Shown here piece by piece: positions 34,238 to 44,140 of a stretch of DNA of 64,000 bases. The notes beneath the pieces were generated by a model. It did not search any database. It was given only the letters and a program-made list of their open reading frames with translations, and was not told the origin of the DNA. The position numbers were made by a program, and so were the translations under genes. The stretch is from Sorghum bicolor (Eukaryota; Streptophyta; Magnoliopsida; Poales; Poaceae), in the NCBI RefSeq assembly GCF_000003195.3, contig NC_012870.2, positions 23,428,501-23,492,500 of the forward strand, written 5' to 3'. How positions within the stretch are numbered: position 1 is the stretch's first letter; each line of letters opens with the position of its first letter.

Positions 34238-35467
34238 TGTTGACAGTTCTTAAGTATTAATTTTAATTATCAAATAAACAAGAGAAAGGACCAATATGCA
34301 AACAACACCTAGAATTAGGGTTTGATCTGACAGAATTCCACGAGTTATGTTGTTTATGTGTTTCTGTAGGCGGTTATCAGGAAATAAGGAAGAAAGGCCC
34401 ACATGTCGGGATTACATAGAGATATCAACGCACCGCGCGATTTTCTACCATCTAGAAGACTCCAGAAGCCACGGGAAGAAGGCAGAGGCCGAAAGGGGTC
34501 AGGCCCAGGGCACCCGCCCTGGTGACCTGGGCGCCCGCCCCCTGCTGGACTCCATTCAGGACTCTCTTCGCACACGATATTCCACCGACCTAATGGATCA
34601 AAGATAATGTAGTACCACCTCGCCTACCGACCCAAAAACGCATAGAGGAGGAGGACTATATAAGGAGACCCTCCTGGCCCCTGGAGAAGACAAGAAATTA
34701 TCATAGAGATTGAGGGGTGCCCTCGAAGGAAAACCTCTTCTCTAAATAATATTTCTTTTTAGGCTTAGCAACCAATGTAAAGTAGAAATAGATCTTCTAG
34801 TTTCTACTAGATTGAGAGAGATAGAGTGGAGGTGTAGATTGGAGGAAGCCCGACCTGTCGGTGTCTACTCTAAGCTTGTACCTGCGGGATCAAGTTCTCC
34901 TAACCCGAAGCTTGCTCCTAGGATTCTTCAGTATTTCGACTTCTAAATTCTAGTAAGTTCTTGTTTTATTGTTCTTATGGTTTATGAGTTTACTTTAATC
35001 TCTTCGCATAGAGTTTAGAGTAATCATTGCTGGCGTAAACGTGGTGTTTAGGCTGGGGTACTCATAGATATTCCCTGACTAGCTAGACCGTGGTAGTAGT
35101 GAGGAACGTGACAATTCCGAGTTACCTTTGCAGACCATATCTCGTTAGCAGGAAGGATAGGGTTTATAGGTGCGGGTTGAACATCCTTTGTGGTGTCTAG
35201 ATTCCGTTAGCCTCCCCAATAGAATAGTAGATCATCCTTACCAAGGTTAGAAGGAGACTACGGTTGCAGTCTTCTCTATTTATCACTCACATCGAGAGAC
35301 ATTCTTTGTTGCCTAAAGGGTTAGCAGTAATAGACCGGTTAGTCAGATGCACTCTTTCTCCTAGTGGTAAAAAAAATAAATACAATACTCTAGATAACTT
35401 CCCGGGTGAAGTGCTCACCGATATCCGTGCGCTTGCGGATCAATTTCTTATTGCGTTCCCAAAAACA
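34238..35467 (+). repeat. Element 2, 3' LTR
   Basis: TGTTGACAG ... AAAACA. Compared with the 5' LTR it lacks TATC just before the terminal AACA and carries an extra GACCTGGGCGCCCG-type repeat near 34520. The target copy GCCAC follows immediately. Confidence 0.9.
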
Positions 35468-35484
35468 GCCACCAAGGTTGCGCC

Positions 35485-37139
35485 TGTTGGGTATTCTTAA
35501 CATCATTACCAAAAGTAGACTAAGTTCTCTAAATCTAGTAACGGTGCCAAAAATGCCAAACATATCTCTCACACCACTTAAGCCAAGTTGTCATCCCCAG
35601 CATGATATAAGAGACGCGGTATTGAAATATGCAATTGCTCTTCTAAATAAATAATAAATGATATCTGCAAGCGCACAGATTAATACCGATGTATCATTTT
35701 AACCGGGAAGTATTCCAGGTATCGTTATTTATATTTTTACCACTGGGAAGGGATTAACGATCATCACTATTGATTACAGAATAGAATATGAGATTGAGCA
35801 TCTATCATTGCATGTATAATTGAGAACATTATATCTAACTCTTCATACAGGGATAAGTGTCACATAAAAGTTATATGAAATAATAATAGTGACAAGGATA
35901 ACTAATCTGATCTAGCCACATAATAAATATGATAAGCACCTCAATTAGATACTCTAGAAAGTCATTAGCATGGTATTAGAACGAACTACAAGAATATTCC
36001 CTAAGTTATTCTCAACTATATAGTCTAGCATTATCATAGTTAGTGCAAGCATACTTAGCAATCATTGCGAGACAAGACTACGCCCATGCATAGTGATATT
36101 AGCAAGGAATATGAGAAACATAGCAATCACTCCCCTGTAATAATGTTGCTCTGCCAGCCCAATACACGAGAGGGGGACTATATAAGAATCAATGAAGCTG
36201 TCACTATCACGAACCACCCCACGATCTGGCATATTGGGTACAATCGCAGATAAATACGGTATAAGCACCACGCCTACACAATATCTATCATTTACCCATG
36301 GATCCGATGGATAAACGCTATACGATCCTAAGCATGTATATAGATCCAATCTAACTAAGCCAAGTACATAACTATGATAAACTAAGAACAATATAATCTT
36401 GAATATAAGCAAGTAGAGCAAAGTCATAAGCAATATATTGAAGTAGAACAAAGTCATATTCATAATATTGAAGAACAAAGATAATTAGAAAGCAATTAGA
36501 AGCACAATTAGAGAATTACCAAGAATCCTCTTGACAGATCCGGAAACCAATCGAAGATTGACTCCTTCTAGTTCTAATCCTATGTAGCTATGCTAATCTA
36601 GATATCTAATTGATGTGGTGGCTCTAATCTTGATCAGAGGCTTCTTCTCCCTTGATGGAACAATGAATTAGGGTTGAGAGGCTCTCTCCTCCAGGGGCCA
36701 GGGGGTCTGGTTTTATAGTCCCTTCAAGTGAATATGGGCCCTTGGATCAAATCGACATAGATTGTATGGTTTAGATTCATCCTTTAGGTCGGTGGAGATC
36801 TCCCGCAAAGCAGAGTCCTGATTGGACTCAGAGGCAGGGCGGGCGCCCTGACCAACTGGGCGGGCGCCCAGGGTCTGGCCCCGTTTCGCCTCCGCTTCGG
36901 TCTCGTGGCTTCTGGAGTCTTCTAGATGTAAGATAATTGCGCAGCACGTTAATATCTTTACGTAATCCCGACATGTGGGCCTTTCTTCCATATTTCCTGA
37001 TAACCCCCTGCAGAAATAGACAAACACCAAAACTCGTGGAATTCTATCAGATAAAACCCTAAGTCTAGATGTTGATTTCATTTGGATCCTTTTCTTTATT
37101 TATTTGATAATTAAATTTGATACTTAAGGACCGTCAACA
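35485..37139 (-). repeat. Element 3, left (3') LTR
   Basis: TGTTGGGTATTC ... CCGTCAACA, 1655 bp. The TATA box on the minus strand is at 36711-36720. Its inner end is identical in type to bases 1-72 of this window. Confidence 0.93.
36711..36720 (-). promoter_or_regulatory. Element 3 LTR TATA box
   Basis: Minus-strand GACTATAAAA, conserved in both LTRs (43356-43365) and in a position like that of element 2. Confidence 0.55.
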
Positions 37140-37154
37140 AACTCCCCCAAGCTT

Positions 37155-38654
37155 ACCTCTTGCTCGTCCCTGAGCAAGGATAGACTCAGTTATGGATCAT
37201 AAGTTGTTGCAATATCTTTAAAAATTTGACGGTACACATGCTTTTAAATAAGATCTCATCTCGGAGTTAGAGTAAACTGTCAAGACTGAAAACTTACTTA
37301 CTTTACCTTCACCATGGGACTTGTAACCGTCACTTCTGTCTTGAGTGGTTAAAAGATAGAACAGTCTAGTCAAGTGCCTTGTCTCTTATTCTTGATCAGC
37401 TATAGCTCTGGGGTTTTTGCAGATTTTCAAATAAAACTCAGAGATTCCTTGTATGATTCTCTCAGATCTCTCTTTTGTGGTATTTCTGGATCCTTACCAA
37501 GGCAGTGATGGTATATGCCTTCTCTCAAGATATGTAGTATTTGTGGCATAAAGCTTAGTGACATTGCCTTCTCTCTCACTCTACTCTAATAAGGCTTTAA
37601 TATCTGGAGCTCATAGGTGAGAGATAAAGTATACATACTTACAAGACATGTATTGCATAGTCAAACCATGGATCCAAAGAAACAAGCCAATGAGTTTAAT
37701 CAAGATGTGCATGTGTGGCGAATGAATGATGTATGGTGATGATGGTGATAACAATGGTGGTGGAAGTCTAATTCTACTTTGCTCTTTGAGGGGATACATA
37801 CCTTCCTTGCTTTTTGAATAGTGAGGAGAATGAGATGCTCTATAGTTTTCTTTTCTCTCAGTTGGGTATCTTGTACCCCTAATTCTACTGTCGGACACTT
37901 GTCCATTTTTACCTCTCGTCTCACTTTTTTCTTTTCTTTCAAGGTTCCGAGCACTTGCTCCTTTTTATTTCCTCGTTTTTTTTTCAATCATTCATATCTT
38001 GAGATAATATAGCAAGTGGTAGTAACAAGATAACTTGAGCATTTATTTCACAAGGGAAAACAGAAATATTTTTGGCTATTCTCTCCCGGATTAGGAGTAG
38101 AATATTTTTGGGTAATTCTGGCGATGGAAATGAATGGATATATGTGGATGGTACTTCCGGAGTAGAAGTAGCATATACGAGTGAACGTGCAAGTGAAATC
38201 TTGATTTAACCACATGACAAGCTCCTAAGGGTCTACACAGCTTGACCACACTCAATGCTCATAAGCAGTAAATAATAAATGTGTGGCTCAAAGTCTAGCA
38301 AGCATGTATATATGGCTGTGGTAGGAATTTAAACTCTCATCATATAGGAACTCATCATGCAACATTTTAAAGATTTTCAAAGATAAAATTCTCCAGAATT
38401 CTAGCATCTCTAGGAACAGATAAACAGCAGCTCAACCTTCCCATATTGTATCCGTTAACAACTTAGACTTCAGATCAAATTTTTATCCCACAAGTTTATG
38501 TCTAGAGCAAGCTTTAAATTATAACTGTTATATCTAAACTTGAGAGAGAAATTAAAATTAAGCAGAGCAACTATTCATCATATCCATGCTTAAGTTTTAT
38601 TTAGATACAGATTAGCATAGCCACTTTATTTATTTATTAAACACACTAAGCAAA

Positions 38655-38697
<43 letters not shown>

Positions 38698-39317
38698 CAC
38701 AAAATCTTTATTTGGTTTTTCATAGTTATGTGTATTTATATTCTAAAATAATATAAGTATAAAGATAGATAGATAGAAATACTTATCGAGATAAATGGGG
38801 GTGCTCTCCCCCAAGCTGAATTTTGACGTAATTTCTCTTGATGTAGCTAGCAGGTGGCAGAGGTGTATTTGAAAGTCAGCAGCATTCTGACAGCGATTAG
38901 AGTGTCCTCCGTCTGCCAGTCTTCTTGATTCTTAAATTCTGTGGAGCTCAAATAGACAACAAAGCTTGTTGAACTTGATTAAGTGTTAGCATAAATATCT
39001 AGCCTTTATCATGTTGAGACTCCTTAATAAATATTACTCCCTATTTTTATATTTTTGTTTTTATAAAGCAGAAAAATATTTATTTTATTTTTATGCCACC
39101 ACAGTGAATGTACTTATTGGTTTTATGCCACTCGTCTACTCACATGGGGCTTACTGTTTTTCACATTTTTTTATTTTCTTTTATTTTTAAGATAGTATGA
39201 ATATGATTAACTAAGTAAACTAATTGAAATAATTGAAAGGAAAAGGATAACTACCAAGTTACCTCTTGGCAAGGCGTTCGGTGTTTTTAAGTCCTCCGAA
39301 CGGGACTCTCCATTTTC
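37155..39317 (-). other. Element 3 3' non-coding region
   Basis: 2.2 kb between the gag-protease stop and the purine tract. It is AT-rich, with a TA microsatellite at 38660-38695, and has no frame with polymerase or integrase motifs. The 95-codon minus frames at 37611-37987 have no recognisable domain and overlap the segment shared with element 2's 3' region. Confidence 0.75.
38660..38695. repeat. TA microsatellite inside element 3
   Basis: An uninterrupted run of about 17 TA units in the 3' non-coding region. Confidence 0.9.
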
Positions 39318-41969
39318 TTAATCGTCCTGAGGTTCGCTGGGTGGCGTAGTCGGTACTTCCGGCAGCGCCTCCTCTTCATGTATAGTTATCTTCATTTTCC
39401 ATACCTGACTCGGTGCTTCAATCTCCTCTGGATAATTCTGTTTAAACTCTACGTCTTCTGACCTTATAACTTCTCCTTCGTAGTCTGCCCATCCGTCCTT
39501 GATGATCTGCCTCCTCTCGTTGCAGTTACGTCTTTTCCTTACCTGCTTAGATTCTTCAATGATATAGTTAGGGTCAGTAAAATAACGGCGTACCTTCTCT
39601 GGGGGGAAGTGCATATGGACTTCTCCAGTTCCAATGTAGATAATTGCTTTAACGGTACTGAGGAACGGTCTTCCAAGGATGATGGGTGGATCATACTCAT
39701 CTTCTCCCATGTCAATAACTTGAAAGTCTGTGTAGACAAAGTGATCGTCTATTTTGACTGGGACATCAGTTACTATTCCCTTGACTTCTCGAAATGTTTG
39801 ATCTGCCATCTGGAGCTGAATGTATGTTGGTCTTAGTGGCATGGTTCCGAATAAGAGCCGATAGGTGACTGCGGCCATTATGTTGACGCCCGATCCGGTG
39901 TCGCAAATCGTCTTGTAGAAGTTGTATCCATTTATTGAGCAGTAGATGCTTGGCATTCCTGGGTCATCCTTCTTGGTCAAAAGCGGTGACTTAAGTTGGT
40001 GATCTTGGCCTCCATGAACTACAGTGACCATCTTAGCTGACTCGGTCCACACTTGCTTGTTCCTGTTTCTCCTGTTGGTCCTCTTCCTTGACTCACGTCT
40101 GGATTGATTTGGAATTTGTGTAGTCTTGTTCTTGAAGAAAAATGTCTCCTTCTTCCCTTTGACGTAGAAACTGATCTTAGCAGCACTGGCGTAGATGATA
40201 GCTCCCGTGGTGTTCAAGAATGGCCTCCCTAAGATAATAGGTGCTCTCTCATCATTTCCGGTCTCTACCACTACAAAGTCTGCTGGGGCATATAAGGTAC
40301 CAACTCGGACACAAAGGTTCTTCACTATTCCTTTTGGAAAAGTTATCGTCTGATCTGCAAACTGCAAACACATGGTTGTCTCTAATAAAGGATATGTAAA
40401 GAATTTTTCATAGAGTACCCTGGGTATAATGTTGACACTGGAGCCAAAGTCACAGAGTGCTTCTGGAACGTCCACCAAGCCGATGGAGATCGGGATGACG
40501 GGGCATCCTGGATCGCCTCTCTTGACCGGTAGAAGGTCAGTAGAGAATTCAGTGACGGGGTTACTCCAATTATTACCTGCATCAAACATGTCTACAAGAT
40601 TTGCAGATTCTAATCCTTCCGGTTGTGATGGTATACCGGGGTTAGTAGTAGGAACAGCAGCAGCTATTTGATTTAACTGAGATTCAATCATTTTATTAAA
40701 GCTAATTTGATTCTTGATGGCAGTAGAAAAATTATCGATTCTATTATTTATATTTTCTAGCATTTTATCATTAGATGCCAATTTCTTAGATAGATTATCC
40801 ATTAGCTTGCCTTGATTAGACACTAACTCTCTTAAAGGTGGAAAATTATTATTATTGTTATAAGAAGTGTTACCTTGATAATTACCTGAGTAGTTAGGCC
40901 TCTGTTGATTCCAACCTTGATTTTGTTGAGGACGGTTGTAGTAGTTGTTGTTGTTGTTGTTGATGTAGTTCACATCCTCAAGCATCTCAAGGCAGTGGTT
41001 GCCTGAGTGTCCAGTGTCTCCACACTCCTCACAAGTCATGTGAGAGTCGTAGATGTGCATAACTTCTTTCTTGTCTCCAGCTCTATCGTCGAGCTTCTTC
41101 ATGAGCAGGTCTAGCTTTGTAGACAGCATGTCTACCTCCTTCAGCTGATGTATACCTCCACCTCTCTTGCGTGTCTGGGTCCTCTCTTCATTCCAGCTTT
41201 GGTTGGACGCCATCTTCTCCACAAGAGCTGTGGCTTGTGGTATAGTAAGTGATAAGAATGCTCCTCCAGCTGCAGCATCCATGGTTTCTCGGGCACTGTT
41301 GCTGAGCCCATGATAGAATGTCTGCATCAATAGCCAACTCTCCATTACATGATGGGGACATTCTAGGATGTAGTCTTGAAAGCGCTCCCATGCTTCTGGA
41401 ACAGATTCATCATTTTGTTGCTGAAAACTTGTAATCTTCCCACGGAGAGCATTGGTCTTGCCCATGGGAAAGAACTTAGCCAGGAAGTTTGTTGAGCAGA
41501 GTGCCCACGTAGTATTCTTCTCCTTTGTAGCGTAGAACCACTGCTTCGCTCTCCCTAACAGTGAGAATGGGAAGAGGCGAAGTAGTATAGCATCTTTGGA
41601 AACTCCTGCTATGGTGAATGTGTTGCAAATCTCTAGGAAGTGTTGTAAATGAGCACTAGCATCTTCATGTGCCTTCCCACAGAACTGGTTGGATTGCACC
41701 ATGTTGATAAGTCCAGGCTTGAGCTCAAAGTTGCCATCGATCTCTGCAGCAGGTCCAGTGCGGATGTTGTCCGTAGTGGGAGCTGAGAACTCGCGGATCG
41801 ATTTATTCGCCATGGCTTCGAACTCTGAAGACAAGTTCCGGTGATCTTCTTGATTGGATGAAGCTTCTTCGTGAAGTGTTGATGATCTCTTCTTGAGCTT
41901 GGCCCTCGTCTTCTTGAATAACGCTTCGGGATTGTCATCAAAATTTCCTGGAAGATGTCTTCTATTCAT
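39318..41969 (-). CDS. Element 3 gag-protease polyprotein, intact 883 codons
   Basis: It starts with ATG at 41969, shortly after the primer site, and runs uninterrupted to a stop. Order: a basic N-terminus; Retrotrans_gag core around residues 110-230 (LRLFPFSLLGRAKQWFY); a CCHC zinc knuckle CEECGDTGHSGNHC near 312-325; Asn-rich linkers; a coiled-coil-like stretch near 380-420; then two aspartic-protease-like domains. The first (near 505) has ALCDFGSSVNII, with Phe in place of the usual Ser/Thr, and IILGRPFLNTTGA. The second (near 690) has TICDTGSGVNIM, a full D-T-G, and IILGRPFLSTVKA. It ends in an acidic Pro-rich tail. Gag should form particles and protease should cleave the polyprotein. There is no reverse transcriptase, either in frame or downstream. 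Confidence 0.9.
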   Translation of the reverse strand: MNRRHLPGNFDDNPEALFKKTRAKLKKRSSTLHEEASSNQEDHRNLSSEFEAMANKSIREFSAPTTDNIRTGPAAEIDGNFELKPGLINMVQSNQFCGKAHEDASAHLQHFLEICNTFTIAGVSKDAILLRLFPFSLLGRAKQWFYATKEKNTTWALCSTNFLAKFFPMGKTNALRGKITSFQQQNDESVPEAWERFQDYILECPHHVMESWLLMQTFYHGLSNSARETMDAAAGGAFLSLTIPQATALVEKMASNQSWNEERTQTRKRGGGIHQLKEVDMLSTKLDLLMKKLDDRAGDKKEVMHIYDSHMTCEECGDTGHSGNHCLEMLEDVNYINNNNNNYYNRPQQNQGWNQQRPNYSGNYQGNTSYNNNNNFPPLRELVSNQGKLMDNLSKKLASNDKMLENINNRIDNFSTAIKNQISFNKMIESQLNQIAAAVPTTNPGIPSQPEGLESANLVDMFDAGNNWSNPVTEFSTDLLPVKRGDPGCPVIPISIGLVDVPEALCDFGSSVNIIPRVLYEKFFTYPLLETTMCLQFADQTITFPKGIVKNLCVRVGTLYAPADFVVVETGNDERAPIILGRPFLNTTGAIIYASAAKISFYVKGKKETFFFKNKTTQIPNQSRRESRKRTNRRNRNKQVWTESAKMVTVVHGGQDHQLKSPLLTKKDDPGMPSIYCSINGYNFYKTICDTGSGVNIMAAVTYRLLFGTMPLRPTYIQLQMADQTFREVKGIVTDVPVKIDDHFVYTDFQVIDMGEDEYDPPIILGRPFLSTVKAIIYIGTGEVHMHFPPEKVRRYFTDPNYIIEESKQVRKRRNCNERRQIIKDGWADYEGEVIRSEDVEFKQNYPEEIEAPSQVWKMKITIHEEEALPEVPTTPPSEPQDD

Positions 41970-42103
41970 ACATTCCCCTGCATAAGATAAAATAGAAAAA
42001 TATCAGGGTAAAACAGTATGAGAGAATAGATAAGCTCAATCATATTAGTGATGCGAATGATAACTCAAAATCTTTTATTCTATTCCTGATTGGTAATCAA
42101 CCT

Positions 42104-42121
42104 TCCCTGGCAACGGCGCCA
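42104..42121 (-). other. Element 3 primer binding site (tRNA-Asp)
   Basis: Minus-strand TGGCGCCGTTGCCAGGGA, one mismatch from the element 2 site, 8 nt inside the 5' LTR. Confidence 0.88.
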
Positions 42122-42129
42122 AAAATGCT

Positions 42130-43783
42130 TGTTGGGTATTCTTAACATCATTACCAAAAGTAGACTAAGTTCTCTAAATCTAGTAACGGTGCCAAAAATG
42201 CCAAACATATCTCTCACACCACTTAAGCCAAGTTGTCATCCCCAGCATGATATAAGAGACGCGGTATTGAAATATGCAATTGCTCTTCTAAATAAATAAT
42301 AAATGATATCTGCAAGCGCACAGATTAATACCGATGTAGCATTTTAACCGGGAAGTATTCCAGGTATCGTTATTTATATTTTTACCACTGGGAAGGGATT
42401 AACAATCATCACTATTGATTACAGAATAGAATATGAGATTGAGCATCTATCATTGCATGTATAATTGAGAACATTATATCTAACTCTTCATACAGGGATA
42501 AGTGTCACATAAAAGATATATAAAATAATAATAGTGACAAGGATAACTAATCTGATCTAGCCACATAATAAATATGATAAGCACCTCAATTAGATACTCT
42601 AGAAAGTCATTAGCATGGTATTAGAACGAACTACAAGAATATTTCCTAAGTTATTCTCAACTATATAGTCTAGCATTATCATAGTTAGTGCAAGCAATCT
42701 TAGCAATCATTGCGAGACAAGACTACGCCCATGCATTGTGATATTAGCAAGGAATATGAGAAACATAGCAATCACTCCCCTGTAATAATGTTGCTCTGCC
42801 AGCCCAATACACGAGAGGGGGACTATATAAGAATCAATGAAGCTGTCACTATCACGAACCACCCCACGATCTGGCATATTGGGTACAATCGCAGATAAAT
42901 ACGGTATAAGCACCATGCCTACACAATATCTATCATTTACCCATGGATCCGATGGATAAACGCTATACGATCCTAAGCATGTATATAGATCCAATCTAAC
43001 TAAGCCAAGTACATAACTATGATAAACTAAGAACAATATAATCTTGAGTATAAGCAAGTAGAGCAAAGTCATAAGCAATATATTGAAGTAGAACAAAGTC
43101 ATATTCATAATATTGAAGAACAAAGATAATTAGAAAGCAATTAGAAGCACAATTAGAGAATTACCAAGAATCCTCTTGACAGATCCGGAAACCAATCGAA
43201 GATTGACTCCTTCTAGTTCAAATCCTATGTAGCTATGCTAATCTAGATATCTATTTGATGTGGTGGCTCTAATCTTGATTAGAGGCTTCTTCTCCCTTGA
43301 TGGAACAATGAATTAGGGTTGAGAGGCTCTCTCCTCCAGGGGCCAGGGGGTCTGGTTTTATAGTCCCTTCAAGTGAATATGGGCCCTTGGATCAAATCGA
43401 CATAGATTGTATGGTTTAGATTCATCCTTTAGGTCGGTGGAGATCTCCCGCAAAGCAGAGTCCTGATTGGACTCAGAGGCAGGGCGGGCGCCCTGACCAA
43501 CTGGGCGGGCGCCCAGGGTCTGGCTCCGTTTCGCCTCCGCTTCGGTCTCGTGGCTTCTGGAGTCTTCTAGATGTAAGATAATTGCGCAGCACGTTAATAT
43601 CTTTACGTAATCCCGACATGTGGGTCTTTCTTCCATATTTCCTGATAACCCCCTGCAGAAATAGACAAACACCAAAACTCGTGGAATTCTATCAGATAAA
43701 CCCTAAGTCTAGATGTTGATTTCATTTGGATCCTTTTCTTTATTTATTTGATAATTAAATTTGATACTTAAGGACCGTCAATA
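42130..43783 (-). repeat. Element 3, right (5') LTR
   Basis: 1654 bp. It matches the left LTR except for about 15-20 substitutions (for example 42340 G for T, 42902 context ACCATGCC for ACCACGCC) and a terminal CAATA instead of CAACA. A TATA box (GACTATAAAA) is at 43356-43365 on the minus strand. Confidence 0.93.
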
Positions 43784-43788
43784 GCGCC

Positions 43789-44135
43789 CGCAACCAGGTG
43801 CGCCCGCAACCTGGTGGGCCCCACCTAGCCACCGCCTTCGCGTGGCTTGCTCCCTGCTGGACCTCCTTTGCTGCTTCGGTTACGATTGGGTCCAGTTCGA
43901 TTTTGAAGGTGGGCTTCTTATTTATTTTTTATTGCGCACTTGTGAATTCGTCTTTTGTGCTTTCTTTATTTTATTGTTTTCTTCCACTTGCCACATTATA
44001 AATCCTGCAAAACAAAATACCATGGTACAAGTGGAACTATGTCAATAGCAAAAGCATATGTGATTTAAATATGTTTATTCCTCTTCTTTTTAGTCTAAGT
44101 TGGCAGTATAAAATCCTCCATAGTGACTGCCAACA
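43789..44135 (-). repeat. Solo LTR, segment 3
   Basis: Last piece, continuing after the second GCGCC copy of element 3. It begins with two near-repeats of GCGCCCGCAACC and ends in GCCAACA. The 67- and 68-codon frames at 43798-44048 are not supported as genes. Confidence 0.8.
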
Positions 44136-44140
44136 GGGAG

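Larger units (their letters stand above)
26205..35467 (+). mobile_element. Ty3/gypsy LTR retrotransposon, element 2 (Athila/Tat type, broken)
   Basis: LTRs at 26205-27416 and 34238-35467 start TGTTGAC and end AACA and are flanked by GCCAC (26200-26204, 35468-35472). The primer site TGGCGCCGTTGCCGGGGA (27425-27442) matches the 3' end of tRNA-Asp, typical of Athila/Tat lineages. The order gag, protease-like region, RT-RNase H, integrase on one strand is gypsy. The coding region has an early stop, a gag stop and at least two frameshifts. The LTRs differ more than those of elements 1 and 3 and include an indel of about 24 bp (near 34511), so this is the oldest of the three complete insertions. 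Confidence 0.93.
35485..43783 (-). mobile_element. Non-autonomous gypsy-type LTR retrotransposon, element 3
   Basis: LTRs at 35485-37139 and 42130-43783 (TGTTGGGTATTC ... CCGTCAACA, with CAATA at the right copy) are flanked by GCGCC (35480-35484, 43784-43788). The minus orientation is set by the primer site TGGCGCCGTTGCCAGGGA (42104-42121 read in reverse, tRNA-Asp type, one mismatch) and the purine tract AAGCTTGGGGGAGTT (37140-37154 read in reverse). The only large ORF is gag-protease (39318-41969); the 2.2 kb after it has no polymerase or integrase. The LTRs differ at roughly 1% by eye, so it is a young insertion that would need proteins from another element to move. Confidence 0.93.
16957..44135 (-). 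mobile_element. Old solo LTR split by three retrotransposons
   Basis: The left end TGTTGGC (16957) and the right end GCCAACA (44135) are perfect inverted complements and are flanked by GGGAG at 16952-16956 and 44136-44140, a 5-bp target duplication. Removing the three inserted elements leaves 16957-17644, 25517-26204, 35473-35484 and 43789-44135, about 1.7 kb with no internal coding region, primer site or second LTR, hence a solo LTR. Minus orientation is inferred from GCTATAAATA at 26091-26100 and from the motif CTGCAAGCGAACAG near 17267, which matches CTGCAAGCGCACAG in the minus-strand element-3 LTRs. Confidence 0.85.

Noticed and set aside
37611..37987. Two 95-codon minus frames as an accessory gene of element 3
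   Set aside because: They overlap in different frames, and the homologous stretch of element 2 (33660-33780) is not open, so conservation of a protein is not supported.
16957..44135. A single giant 27-kb retrotransposon with distant ends
   Set aside because: The content between the ends is three complete elements each with its own target duplication, and the remaining host pieces contain no coding region or second LTR.
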